Origin: Bryopsis sp. KO-2023
Taxonomy: Eukaryota > Chlorophyta > Ulvophyceae > Bryopsidales > Bryopsidaceae
Direction: 5' to 3'
Length of the DNA: 64,000 nt
Assembly: GCA_030272585.1 (NCBI GenBank)
Contig: BSYQ01000014.1
Span: 1,922,001 to 1,986,000, forward strand
Shown here: positions 1-12,800 of the stretch, in pieces
How the letters are laid out: each line of letters opens with the position of its first letter
Position numbering within the stretch: the stretch's first letter is position 1
Notes under the pieces: model-generated
The model's input: the letters and a program-made list of their open reading frames with translations, nothing else
What the model was told of the DNA's origin: nothing
Database searches by the model: none
Position numbers and translations under genes: made by a program

Positions 1-990
1 GTTTGTTGTTTGATTCTTGCTTGCTTTCGTTTTTGGAATCTTGAAATCCATGTTGAAACGGAATTATATCTATTTATTTATTTCTTTGTTTGATAAGCAC
101 GTCCTGAGATGGACAATTCTCAAATGAATTCTCAAATGAACAAACTCAGCAGATAACATATTTCCTTGAAGAGTGGAAAGTTCTGTTTTTTTGCATTAAT
201 ATTGAAATTTTGATGTTTAACCAACGGCACATCGAATTTGCACCATCAACCCCACAGATATTCAAACCCCTTCGTTACACAACGATTCTCATCCAATGGG
301 CATTGTTCAATGCCTAGTTTTCGCTCAAATCCTTACTCCATATAATTAACGTCAAAAAAGATGCCAAAAGAAAAAAAATACCGACATAGAGATACCCATT
401 GACAAACCTAAGAAAAAAAAGGGCACACTGAGAACTCATTCCTTTTTTCTTACAAAATTTGTTTACCTTTTTTTTCCCAACTAAATTCCTGTCGTTACGG
501 GATGCTTTTTTTTTTTCAGGTCAAAACAATGTCATATTGCCAATTCTCTTCTCGCTCCTTGTCATTCTCGCTTTCCCCCCCCCCCGCCTTTTTTCCAAAA
601 AAAACAACATGTCCAAGGGAAAAAAAACAAGCAAAAAAAAAAAAAAGGAACAAGAAATTTCCACCACACACATATATATATCCAACATATCAGTGATAAA
701 ATCTTAGTCAGTCTTAACCCACCTATCTTTTTTTTTTTTTCCTTTTTTTTTCTTTTTTGCCATTTACCTCTTTTTCTTAAAGTTTTCTTTCCCTCCCCCA
801 CCATTTTTCTCCCCACCCAAAAAAACACCATTCAAAAAAAAAAACACCAAAAGTTTTTGTTAAAATCACATGCATATATGTTGGGTGTCCAGAGATCGTC
901 AGTTATGAAAGCAAGCAACAGTTTTCGCCAAACTTAGGAGCGTTTTTTTTTTTTTTTTCCCCTAATTGTTTTTATCCCACTAGAACTCCA
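1..990. other. A/T-homopolymer-rich intergenic DNA
   Basis: No open frame here has gene-like composition. The stretch is rich in A and T runs of 8-15 bases, for example around 509-520, 728-750 and 943-958. It lies downstream of the minus-strand phosphatase stop at 991-993, so its right part probably holds that gene's 3' untranslated region. I see no RNA gene or mobile element. Confidence 0.5.
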
Positions 991-3900
991 TTACGACTTG
1001 ACCAATCCCACAAGGACGGTACAGTCATCCATCTTGCCTCCCTTTGGAAACAGCTTGCTGAAAAAATTCCCCTATTGTATTGACAAGAAAAAAAAAACAG
1101 GTCAGCTGATCTGAGGAATGGATGTGCACAGTTTCAAACCATCACCAATTAGAAAAAAACATATGCGATAAAAATGGGGGAAAACACCCTGAGAAAACAG
1201 AATGACAGGAGAATGTAAAGTTTAGACGGAGAAGTATGGAGCGCGCTGAACAAAAACTATGTTTGGCCTGTCCAAAAATTAAAACTGAATAAAAACCTAA
1301 ATAAAGAAGGAAAGAAAAAAGAGACTATCTAAATAAGATCAAGAAAAAACAACTAAAGAATAGTAACACTAATAACAACCAAATTTCCAGAAAAAGTCCA
1401 ATCCCGAACTTTTCGAAAAAGAATGCAAAAACGAAAAAAAAAAAGAAAGCAACAACTGGAAAGAACACACCACGCTGGCAGCCGCTTCCTCCACAGACCA
1501 CGGCGTCTTGACGGTTGCGCTCCGAGCATTACCAAATGCAACCTCCGCGATTTTCTCGGACAGAGCTTTGGCGACCACCCCCGTGCTGTTTCCATTCAGC
1601 TCCTCTTTCACCACCGCTGCCAAATCCTCATCCCAAACGTTGTCGAACAGTCCATCAGAGCCCATGACCACCACATCCCCCTCCTTCACTCTGAAATGAT
1701 AGATCTCCGCGTCAGAGGGGTGGTCGGTGTCTTCCAGGTGGGTTTCGCAACCCAATTGATATGGCATGTTGAACTCATGCACGTGGGGCTGTTTTTTGTT
1801 TTTTTTTAATTCAATGTTTAATGGATGGGTGGCAGGGAAGCAACGGAGGGTTGCCACGCACACAAAAAAAAGCCATAACAAAATCAGCAAAAAAATAGAC
1901 AGTTAGTGTAAAAAAAGCTGGTATTTTGCAAATAAATGTATTCTTGCCTTGTATGTGTTTGTTTTGCTGATCATGACAAAAATATACTTATCCATAAAAC
2001 TTCAACAATGGAAAGAAAAAGGAGGGGCATACCATCCAGACAAAAGGAAGTTTATCGACATTTTCAGCAGCTCACAACACATCGTCAAGAAATGGATCTG
2101 CAAGTACGCTTCATACATGCACATTGTCGATGAATGACAGCAGAGCACAAAGACACCTAATTATCACTGGTTAACCCAGCGGCCAATTTGGCAGTTCCCC
2201 CACCTTGGTTGCGAAAACACAGTTTCCATCCCGAATGACACGGAGGCCACAGTCCCCGACATTGGCCATCTCCAGTTCCCCATCAGGCTTCAGAGTGGCA
2301 ATGATGGTCGTGGCACTCCCTGGGATTTTGACCCGCTCATAGGCATACCTCAAAATCTCCAGAGTCCCCGAAATTCTGCCATTCAGCCTTTCGATTTTCT
2401 GGCCGACAGCCGTCATGAATTCTTCTGGGTATTGAGCAGGGTCCACCCCGTCTTCTGACCAGGCACCCACTCCGTCTGCGACAGCCATCGCTCCGTGGCC
2501 TTTCCGAGTAATGAAATACGCATCCTCGCCCCCTTTATCACCCTGTCCAAAAAAACACACACAATTCAAACTTTATCATTGTCTGACATAAAAAAAGGAC
2601 CTGTATGCAAACATGAAGCAGGGAAAGGCCTGGCCGCTTTTTATGCAGAAACGTTATTCTTTTTTACTTTTCTTGAAGGTGGATTTGAGTCGCCTGTGGC
2701 TTTTCCCTGTTTCAGTACCTTATCTTGGTGGGGGATGATGGTTCCAGCAGAAATGAGGGAAAGGTTGAGCGGAATCTCGCTTTCAGCTGGTTTTGCTGCT
2801 GGAATGATGGGCTCAGATGCTGGCCTCCATTTCTTCAGTTGACGCTCTCGCTCCTGAGAGAACTAACAGAGTATTAGCAACTACACCATTAAATATATCA
2901 TATTTAGTGGAGCCCACACTATTTCCTTAAATGGCAGAAATTTCAGAACACAGAAACGAGTGTGGGTCACGCTAGTTCCCAAATCTACCCTTTTTGTTAA
3001 CGTTTTGGTTTTCCATGAAACATTTTTAAAGATCCACACTAAATACGATTCAGGGTGTACATTTTGCTGAACTAATGCTGATGAATATCTTTTTCTCCAC
3101 TTTATTGCGGCATTGAGCATATGTTCTATCAATATTGGAAAAGCTGACACAGCCAAACACTCTTTAAAAAAAAAAGGAGCAGGTGGATTTCCATCATCCC
3201 TGTGTTTTGGTGTGCAATGCTTCCCTGTGTTTTACTGAACATTCATAATAATGGCTTGATTCTGAGTTCGCTTAACAACCTTCGCTTCTTTCTCCAGTCG
3301 AGCGATTTTTTCCTTCAAGGTGTCCACAGTGCCTCCGGGCGCGACGGCAGACATGGCATTATCGTATTTCTGGACCTTGTTCTCGAAGTCCTTTTCACGT
3401 CTCGAGAAGCCCCTCTGATATTCTTTCATCTCCATGAGCTGCTGCTTAAACTACAAAAAAAAACATTCCAGAAAAGATTGAGGAAAACACTGGAGGGGGT
3501 TTGGGGGGGCGATTAATTCAGCCGAAAACATGGAAAAAAAGGCTGCGAGAACTGGGGAGAGGAATTGCTATGGGGGACTGAAAATTGATCAATCATGGGA
3601 TGTGGGTGCCCGAAGCATGAAATGAGGGAAAGGCTCTTCAGCACATTTGACAGCACATTCTGAAGGGGTCAACTCTGCTCAACATCTGGTTTCCTTGGAA
3701 TTCCCAAATCAATCGGCAGCTTTTCTTCACCATCCAAACCAGCTGAGGTACCGCCTTGTCCCCCCCCAGTGTTTTGTCATTTTCTTTTTTGCCCACCTCG
3801 TTAATTGCTGCTTTCTGAGTGGCCAACTCATCTTGTTTTGCGCTGAGTCTTGCCCTCCATTTCGCTTCCGTCTTTTCGACTTCCGCAACACGTTTGGCGT

Positions 3901-4532
3901 TGAGATAATCGCTGACCTCCTTCTCTTTCGATTTCAATCGGCGGCCGAGGTCGGTTAGGTGCTCCTCTTGAAGGGATTCTCGAATTTCACGCTCCCTGGC
4001 TGTCGAAACCACATATTTTTCATCCCCATTCTCATCCCCAGCAAAACTCTGGCTGTTCTCAGTCAACCTGTGCGTTTTTGCTGAGTTTTAATCTCAGCAT
4101 CTCCTCCTCTTTTCTCAAAATACCCCCCCCCAATAAAAAAATAAAAATCTACATTCGATGAGTCGACAGCATTCTAACCCCCTCGTGGATAAACATCTCA
4201 CACAAAAAATGTCACTCTTTTAATCTCACACAAAACATCTCACTCTATTTCTAGAGTCCTCATTTTTTTGTTTTACCTCTGGTCTCACTATCTCTAGCTT
4301 TAACCTTTTGAGCGAACTCCCATTCCCGTTTTTCCATTTGTTCGGAGTGCTCTGCCTTGGCATCCTCCAACTTGGCTGCCAATTCCTCCCTCTCCTTCTT
4401 CATGCGGGTCAGCACCACTTCATCTTTTCTGTGGACCCACATGGACCGAATCCCGGCGGCCAAAACCACCAGCACCCCCACGGCCGAGGCACCGATTGCT
4501 CCGATTCTCACGGAAGGAGGAATGGAGGACAT
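991..4532 (-). CDS. PP2C-family (PTC7/PPTC7-like) phosphatase with N-terminal membrane segment and coiled coil
   Basis: Seen: a seven-exon minus-strand model, 4277-4532, 3797-4080, about 3241-3450, 2719-2853, 2204-2542, 1469-1788 and 991-1057, about 536 aa. Phases agree at the junctions I could check; the 3' end of exon 3 (3241 or about 3281) is ambiguous. The N-terminus has a hydrophobic stretch (GAIGASAVGVLVVLAAGI) followed by charged heptad-like sequence over roughly residues 30-250. The C-terminal half carries PP2C metal-binding motifs in order: KGGEDAYF, VADGVG, ANVGDCG, GSDGLFDN and, in the last exon, GGKMDDCTVLVG. Known: PTC7-type PP2Cs are Mg/Mn-dependent Ser/Thr phosphatases, often mitochondrial. 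Inferred: the N-terminal segment anchors the enzyme in a membrane with the coiled coil as spacer or partner-binding region. The start is the ATG at 4532, which gives the hydrophobic segment directly; an upstream in-frame codon is possible. Confidence 0.88.
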
Positions 4533-4681
4533 CGGAGGGAGGGAGGGAATCGAAAACTGAGTTGAACAAAACAAAGAAAAAGTTATAGCATTAATGGAAA
4601 GGAGCGTATGGTCCAGCTTTTATGTTTTTCTTTGGCTAATGTGTGGGGTGAGAATCGGAGGATGGAATAGAGCCCTTGGAC

Positions 4682-5255
4682 TCAAGGTTTTGACACATTG
4701 TGGGAGGAGTATTGTTGAATTTTTGGTTTCTTCTGCGAGTCTGACATGCAAGCACTCTCGCTCACCGTTCTGGACGTCGCGGTTGCGTCAGCGCTGGAGG
4801 AGGCCTCCCCCACTGAACCCAAAACAACAAAAAGGCTACTGAACTGCTGATCGACAAAAGCTGTGGCGCCGAGAAAAGGAAAAAACAACCCCGAGAAAAA
4901 AACAAAACACGGGACGTCACATGAGTGCGTGAGAAAAGAGAAACGCCCGACACCGCGATCTGCTTTCGCAATGGCAGGTTTCTCGTTTGGTGTTCCAGTT
5001 TCCAATCAGGTTTGCCTGCGAGGATCCCACGCATTTTCTTTTCATTTCTGTTTTCGATTCGCAACCTTGAGCGACGACTTCGTAGCCTTCCTCGTGCGCG
5101 TCCGCATCTATCGGCGTCGCGTGCACTTGGTGCATCCTGCTCTTCCTGAGCGTTCGGCCCGCATCCGGGCGATACCTCGGCGGCAGCCGGAGGCCTCCAC
5201 CCAAAGATACGGGGGTCGCGGTGGCACCCGTCGACAACGGACAAAATGACGCCAT
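4682..5255 (-). CDS. small two-exon protein of unknown function (about 106 aa)
   Basis: Model: exon 1 at 5066-5255 from the ATG at 5253-5255, then an intron with a GT donor after GCTCAAG and an AG acceptor before TGGGGGAGGCC, then exon 2 at 4682-4812 ending in TGA. Phases agree (190 + 131 nt = 321). The product is unrecognised. Its first 45 residues are basic and Ser/Thr/Arg-rich without acidic residues near the start (MASFCPLSTGATATPVSLGG...), which could act as an organelle-targeting peptide; that is inference only. The rest is polar, with an acidic patch (IDADAHEEGYEVV) and a Ser-rich tail ending QQYSSHNVSKP. It ends only 150 bp upstream of the phosphatase start on the same strand. The chance that this is not a gene is real; transcript support would decide. 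Confidence 0.4.
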
Positions 5256-6831
5256 CCCTCGTTTTTATCTCTTTTTTAAAGACCAAGGGTCATGCAGAAC
5301 GAAGGGGGGGTGAGGTTGAGAAAACGCGAAGAGACGAACAGCAGCGACGCGAGCGCAAAACACCTTGGCTCGTTCGTTGGGCGTAAAAAAATGTGGGGGG
5401 AGGTTGATGTGAAAAGATACAACTTCGTCAAATCGGGTGGCCCTTGGATCGCCACCGTCACGGGTGGCCCGAGGGAAAAGAAAGGACGATCCCAATCTGC
5501 GATCGCCAGGATTTGGTTTCGGGAATCGCATCTTCGCCACGAAACATTTGCTGACGTAACCCCCCAGCGAGTCATAAAATCAGAGAAAAAAATAAATATT
5601 TTTGTTGAACTTGGTGTTTGCTTTTTCGGATGCTTTCTCCCAACGGGTGCACACTTTTCTGACTTGGAAAGTAGCTCCGACAAGTCCTTTGCTTCTGGAG
5701 AGCGAAAAAGATGGCAGGTCCAGAGCGTTGGCGGATGGCGGCGTGACCGCAGTAGCTCCTCGTACTCCTGCTTGTTCAGTCCGCTGGATGAAGCAGAGGG
5801 AGCCGCCGCCTCCACTTCCCACTGGTAAGATCTCAGCCCGAAAAAGCTCTGACACCCCTTGGCCATACTTGATCGTTCGTGATGCTCTTCTTTGGGCTCC
5901 GATTCCGGTCAACAACTCTCTAGACTTGCTAGGTCTCGTTGTGACCGTCTGGGTCTTGAGAAACTGGAGAGTTAACGAAGACCAGCCAGTGAATTAGAGG
6001 TAGTTAGAGCAAACATGAGAAGTGTGGAGGGGAGTTTTTGAAAATCTGTAGCTCTTGTGCTTATGATGACAAGTTTTCTCCACAAGGTTCTCTGAGAGAT
6101 ATTTCTACTCTTTGATGTAAATTTGGTCATGCTAATCTGAGGCACACACCTTTGGGAAAAAAAGAAGAAAAACATGAGTGAGAAAAAAATATGAGGATCA
6201 GCATTTGGTGGTTCTCTTTCCCTCCATGTTTTAGTGTTTGTCCAGCTTGATGGAGTGAGTTTAGGCATGAGTGTAGATTTGGCACTTTTGAGGGGTCAAT
6301 GATGACTAAATACGCGTTATCTTTCTGATTTCACATTGAGGACAAATAACACATGCTGAGACCCCATGAGTTCCTCTTGTTTCAAGTGTTTTCTTGTTTC
6401 ATTCTTTGCCCCAAATTTATTTTGACCACCAAAGAGTTTTCTCGGCATGTTTTTGAAAATGGCATGTTTTTGAAAATCGCGTTCGTTTTGAATGCCTCTG
6501 TTGGGGTTGTAGATTGAGGTCAGTTTGCTCAGCCAGTTCTTTTGTGCTGTATTGTTCAGGTGTTGCAGCCGGAAACCCCATAATGGAGGGGATTCAAAAT
6601 GTCTGACTCTATGATGGAGGAAGTTTGAAAATTCAAGATATTTCACTCTTTGTCACTCCTTTTGAAATGATAGGTCTGACATAGCGCCTTTTGAGTTCCC
6701 TTACCCGATCAGGTACATAACAAAACTACATCAAAAATAAAACCCACACCAACAGATCACCCCTCGGCTTATGGATGCAGGGCTCATCCAACACCCAGAA
6801 CAATGTGGTTTTGATAAAGAAAATAAACATT
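5256..6831. other. unassigned region with possible minus-strand coding segment
   Basis: An open minus-strand frame at about 5610-5866 begins ATGGCCAAGGGG and reads as plausible protein (GLNKQEYEELLRSRRHPP, then SPEAKDLSELLSKSEK). Neighbouring frames are also open there and no splice chain could be closed. From 5900 to 6831 I see only AT-rich DNA, including the 3' flank of the CFAP97 gene. It could hold an unrecognised gene, a 5' exon of the 4682-5255 gene, or none. Confidence 0.3.
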
Positions 6832-7254
6832 TCAGTGCGATAAGGGAGGCAAATTTCCCTGCTGGTGTGGCTGCGAAGCATTGGCTTGGCCAGTGCCCTT
6901 CTTCCCGAAAGCGCTGCAATTATCTTTATATTGCTGGTTCTTCCGGTGTTGCTTTTCGAGGGTGTCCCTCCTCATGTCAGCCGACGGCTTGATTGCCTGC
7001 AATCTCCTGTACAGTATCAAGTTCTCCCTTGCGATTCGACCTTCGCTCCTCCTCCTGTTGACTGAAGCTGGGGCGATTTTCACCGGACAGGGTTTGGGCA
7101 AAGGGTCGAATTCTTGGTGGGAGTTGACGGAGCCCGCGTAAGAGTCTCTGTGGTTGATTTCGGTCAGTTTCTTGACCAGGTTGGAGTTTTCCCGGCCGAT
7201 TTCCATCAGCCGGTTTTCGCTGTGGGTGTAGTCTGATCGGGATGGCTTCTTTGC
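6832..7254 (-). CDS. CFAP97 (KIAA1430/hemingway)-domain protein, C-terminal exon
   Basis: Seen: a terminal exon opening after an AG acceptor at about 7255 and ending in TGA at 6832-6834. It encodes two copies of the family's typical pattern, a basic run followed by R-E-N-x-x-L and a K-P or similar ending: ENRLMEIGRENSNLVKKL, and later NRRRSEGRIARENLILYRRL followed by AIKPS. A charged tail with KQHRKNQQYKDN follows. Known: CFAP97-family proteins are small, conserved among ciliated eukaryotes, and needed for sperm or motile-cilium axonemes in Drosophila (hemingway) and mammals. The N-terminal exons must lie upstream within 7255-8200. Candidate pieces read WEGCQTDASLELTT (about 8115-8185) and KATFTQAILKNTKEM (about 7792-7850), but their phases do not join cleanly, so the gene is left partial here. 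Confidence 0.75.
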   Translation of the reverse strand, partial: AKKPSRSDYTHSENRLMEIGRENSNLVKKLTEINHRDSYAGSVNSHQEFDPLPKPCPVKIAPASVNRRRSEGRIARENLILYRRLQAIKPSADMRRDTLEKQHRKNQQYKDNCSAFGKKGTGQANASQPHQQGNLPPLSH

Positions 7255-9861
7255 CTGTCACAAGAAGGGAAAAAAACAAACTGTTTCTATGAAACACTCC
7301 ATCTGCAAGGACTTATCTCCTTTTCCCCTTGACGGGTAGATAGTGGATAATTTGACCCCTGTCAAAGAATAACAATTTATTCCTAAAAAGTGGAGCGGAG
7401 AAGGATAGTCTGACCGGATGCGGATTTTCTCACAGAGTGTTTTCCAGGTCTTTTTGGTGATAGGCTGTAGGATTCTAGAGTGTTTTCTGGAGGAAGACCC
7501 CACCCTTGGGACGTAAGGGGCTGAAGAAAATGTCAGAGACTTCTGTACAGACCCCAGCTTCGACTCTGTCCTGTGCTGGCAAAGAAAAGTGCTGTTCAGT
7601 CTGACGATTTTCGGCTTGATGATTTTTCTTGAACACGTCTCTTGTGAGAATTTGGAGATGTAGAGAATTTGCAGCTATTTTCCCTATTGTGAACACTAAG
7701 GGAGTTGTAGGTAGTGGTTCCCTTCGTGCTTCTTTGGGAAATCATACTTTTTAGCAAGAAATCACACTTTTGTAAGCATAATCGTTGTTACCTCATGATG
7801 GTCATCTCCTTAGTGTTCTTGAGAATTGCCTGGGTGAAAGTGGCCTTGATCTAGCCAAAACAGAAAAAAAAACTATATAATTCCATATCGGGCAAAACTT
7901 ACAGCTTAGCATGTTGCACGCCCAGTTGCCCAACATTGACACAACCCCCTTCCCCTCCCTTTTTTTTCCAAAACTGAAAAATGAGGGGTGATTTTGACGC
8001 AACCATAGATTGCGATATGGTTCAGGAAAATTCAGGATTTGCTCGTCAGTTTGGCACGACAGTCGCGACGGCAATTTTCCATTCTTTTCCCACTCACATG
8101 ATTGCGGTCCGATCAATGGCTTGTGGATGGTTGACGGTCGTCAACTCCAGGGAAGCGTCGGTCTGACAGCCTTCCCACACAAAATTCTACACTCGAAGTT
8201 GCTCTTCATCGCCACTTTGGACGTATAAGTGGATGAACCCCACTGCCCAGAGGAACGGAATTCTGTTGGTTACTGTTTAGTTGTTTTCACAAGCATTTTT
8301 GAACAGGGCGGTTGATATCAGTCCACAAAATATCCAAAACGCAACCCCCCCTCCCCCTGCCCCCTAACCAAAGCAAAATCAAATGAAAGGAAACACCCAC
8401 CCGCAATGACACTGTTGAAAAAATGTTTCTCTGGAGGAAAAGCATGGTTGGTGCTTTGTACAGTGCACTTCTTCTTGGGTCATTTCAGGTCTTGTGTGTT
8501 TTGGGTTTCAAAAAGTAAAGGATTGATATATTTTCCCGCAATACACCCCAGGTGGTCCAAGTTGTTCAACCCCCCTAATTTTATTTTCCTTCAAACTCCT
8601 GTTTGTTATACCTCCTAACTCATATTTTTTGTTTTGTTTGTAATGTGTGTTAAATTAAGAAGCAACGAACATAGCTGACAAGATTATACTTGGTGAAAAG
8701 AGCCAAGCGAATTTCCGTGAGTTGAAAACACAGCTCGGAAAGCCCAAACAGCACTCGAAGCTTCCTGTCTTTCCCAACTCCCACTTTTTCTCACTCAAAG
8801 CATCACACTTTTTCACACTTGATTGTTTAAACACAGATTCCCAATCCTATTCACCACCCCGTGCTCCAGGGCTGACAGGACTCACTGAAAAGCTAACAAA
8901 TGATTCAACGCATAAAATCCCCCTACACCATTCCAGACTGCTAAAAATTAAATGAGAAAAGTGAAAAAAAAATTGTCCCATCGCTACGATTCTTCTCTCT
9001 CCCATCCTCCTGTTTCTTTTTCGGTTAAGGCAAAATTTTCTCAACAAAAAAAGAGATAGACCAGATTACTAATGCACCATTCCCCCAAAAAAAAGTGTGA
9101 AAAGAGTGAGGGCAAAAAAAGAGAACACAGTCAGGAAACCCAAACTTTTTCACACAGGCAAAAAAAAACGGCCTCTTTCTTCATCGGGGGGAAAGCGATT
9201 CAAAAACACCAAGATTTAGGATAAAAAAGGGACCGCTGATTGCTGTTCATTTTTCCATCCTTTCCGCAAGAGTAGGTCCTTTTTTTTTCTTCCCCTTTTT
9301 CCTTTTTTTTAAATGCTTTTTCTATCAGTGCTCTCCATTCAGCGAGTCAACGACCGTCCCAAACAAGGCGAGGAAATGACAAAACACTACCGAAATCCCA
9401 AAACCCTTCTTATCCTTAACGGAAAATCTGAAAGCCTGCCCACCTTTCTTTCTTTCTTCCTTTTTTTTCTTTTAGAGAGGAGCAAGGGGAAAGGGGGCTA
9501 CAAGCAGAAAAAAAAACAAAAAACACTCACACACACACATTACACTTACAACCCAATCTTCTTCACCGACCTGCTAAAAAACACAATTTTTTTAGGAGTC
9601 GGAACGACAATACATGATTTCCCATTCAAACAATTTTTTTTTGAAACAATTTTCTCCGCCAGATATCCACCCATTTCCCCCGCAAACCAGATTTACCTAG
9701 CCCAAAACTGCATGATCGACTTTTTTTTTTTCCTCTGCCTCAATTCACTCTGCCTGGTTTATGCATTTTCTTGTTCCTTTCTGCGTTTGTCCTAGCTTCC
9801 TAGTTTTTTTTTAAGTTTTTTTTGTCTTTTTTTTTAGTCCCTTTGGCCTTATTTCGCTCCT
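7255..9861. other. upstream exons/introns of the CFAP97 gene, then intergenic DNA
   Basis: 7255-8200 probably contains unresolved 5' exons of the CFAP97-domain gene; the strongest hint is a donor at about 8093-8096 (CAT followed by GTGAGTGG on the minus strand). From 8200 to 9861 no frame reads as protein. The DNA is A/T-rich with C- and T-runs, and includes the 3' flank of the minus-strand RRM gene ending at 9862. Confidence 0.35.
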
Positions 9862-12800
9862 CTACTTTTTGTATTTCCCTTCTTTCTCCCACCATGACAC
9901 TTGTTTTTCCGTTCGCCTGTGTTTTCGGCCCCCGCTGCTGTTACCCCCCTGTTCATCCGAGTACTGTCTTTTCCTTCTACCGTCCGAATCGTAGCCCTCC
10001 TCCTTCGAGAATTTCATATTTTCATTCCCCTCCGACCTCCCACCAGAATTTGGACTCATATCGCGATGGCAAGCCTTCTTCTAAAAAAAAACACATAAAA
10101 CAACTCCATCAATAACAACAGCTAATGCAAACCACACTCTTTCACCAATTCAGCCAATATTTTGGTTGAACTTACCACACACGGTTTGCTAAGAGGATCA
10201 GTAGACATAAATTTACAATTCTTGTGTCTGACTCTGACTGCTGGGAATATATATATGTAAATATATATATATATATATTTAGTGGGAATCCTAGGAACCT
10301 TTTGACACTTGAGTAGGTCGCTACTCAATCAATGAGCTGTTCATGAGCACCATCATCCTCTTTTGTTTTTCAGGGTGGGGGATTGTTTTGTTTTTTTCGC
10401 TTACCTCATTCGAGTCTTCTGAATGTTCTCTGAGGCGGTCCCTGTCCCTGGATTTGAATTTCCTCGCGCTGGAAGTACTGGACTCCAGTTTTCTGATGGG
10501 CCCACAGCCCTCGTCGATATCGTCTTCCAAAGATACGGGTTTGGTCAGGGCGTTTGTGCAAATCGCCGTCCTTGAGGATCGGACTTGAATGTGGCACTCC
10601 ATGAAAGGCTGACAGACACAACCCCATCCCATCAAAATAAGCAAAATTAACACTGAAAAAAAAAAATAAAGAGGGAAGAAATCGATTTTTCTTTTTTTAA
10701 AACAATTATTTTCCCTGGTGCAGGAGGAGAAACGGGATTCAGGGTGTGTTTTTATTTCCTTTTTGATCGCGGTTTTCATCTGGATTTTTCTCTGTTTAAA
10801 ACCTTTCATCTGGGGAACAGGTTCCATATGTCAAAAAAATCATTAATTTTTTCCCTTCCCATACATCGAAAAAAGACGTTATATTTATTTCCCCCCCGTA
10901 AATAATAATCCATAGATATAAAATATAGATAGATATAGATAAACAATATATAGATTCTACCCCCTCACCTGTCTGGTCAATTCTAAGGCTGCCCCAGCCG
11001 CTTCCCTCGTTTCAAATTCTACCCAAGCCCTTCGGCTGGATGCACAAGTGTCGCTGACCCTGACGGCCACCACCGTTCCGCAACTCGCGAAATATCTGGC
11101 GATTTCCTCCACGGAGGCATTTCCTGCTATGCCCTCCACGAAAACCGTCCTGCTGACCTTTTCACGGCTGTGCCTAGAATTAGCCGCCATTCTGGCACCC
11201 CAACGAAAACATCAACATAGATTTCAGCCAAAGATCCATCCATGCGTTGTAGACGTCCCATATCTAGATATAAATCCATTGGTGTTGAAATGCTTCAACA
11301 CATGGGTTTTTCCAGCTGGAATAACAAAGAATCCAGAGGGATGATAACTACTACTCTCCAAGAAACAAATTGATAATTGACAGCCTGAAACGCTCTGCTT
11401 TTTCATATTCTGAAAGATAAAGAAAATTCGTAGGCCATGCTACAGAGTGCCAGATTTCCCCAACAATGCAATAATCAGAATGAAGTGTTGATGAGAATCA
11501 ATCCAGCAGGTATACCTTCCACTTCCGCCACTGTTGTTTCCAAAGGATCGACCATTAGTCATCGGAGGAGGGTTACCTTCACAGCCACCACACAAACCAT
11601 CCCTATTAGTCATCCCATTCTTCGACTTCTGAAAACTCTGAGGGATAAAAAACGTTTGCCCCTCACCACAGGGGGAATTCCAATTGGGAAATTTGAGACG
11701 TATTGCTAATTTATACATCTTTTTCCTCGAGAAATATGCTTGATTGTTTTTTAATTCGTTCAGGCTTCGTTCCACTTCCTTTGGACACAAAGGGCGGCTC
11801 CATTAATTTCGTTTTCCCCCCAGACCTCATGTCAAATCCCATCATCCCCCTTTGCTTTTTTTTTTCTTTTCCCCAACTTAGATTCATCATTTCATTTCCC
11901 CCCCTTCCAACACCCTTCACCAAAACACAAAACTTCCACACATATACACATTCCCCACGTCCTTCCCAAATTTTTTTGTATATTTTTTTTCATCCCCATA
12001 TCGCTTCTTGGTCTTTTTCCCCCCTTAGTATATTTGCTCGACACCAAATCATTTGCTCACAAAATCGAAAAAAATGCATCCTTTTTTTTCGTATATTTAT
12101 ATGCATTTTTTTTTTTCAATCCTCCCTGTCCATTCTCTTTCACCCTCACCCATGAACAGGGTCGCCATGATGGGATAACCGGGCAGTTGAATTGGGAGGG
12201 ACTGGTCTGGGAGTATCGCGGGGTTATGGGGGCCAATTAGGTGGGGCGGGGTCATGCTCATTGGATGTCGGCCATGGCCCTGGCCTTGATGGCCGGAGCC
12301 GCCGATTCTGGGAGTCTGGGCCAGACTGACACGGAGTTCGCGATCCCCCAGCAGCGTCCCGTTCAGCACGAGGGCTGCTGTCGCATCTCTAAGAAGTATA
12401 TATCGAGGTCGAGGAGAGAAGAAGAGAAAAAAAAATGACATGAACCGGGAAAAAAAAAAAGAAAAATGCGAAAAAGGAAAACAAATACAAAAAAAAAACA
12501 CAACAGGGAAGGAAAAAAAAAAGAGCAGGGGAGGAAACACTCAGGGGGTAGGGGAGGGGTGCTTTTTGTTGTTGCTTTTTCCTTCTAAAAATAGAATGAA
12601 GCAGAAAAAGGGGGTTGGGGGGAGGGGGAGGGGGTAGCCAGAACAAACCTATGGAAAAAAAAACAAGCGGATACGATTCAGGGTTTCTTTTTTGGGTTTT
12701 TTTGGTTTTTTTCTGGCCCTGCACACTGAACTCGACTTTTTTTCTCTTGTGCAACATGATTGTGTGGCTGGCACTGTGGAGCCAGCCACCATTTCTATGA

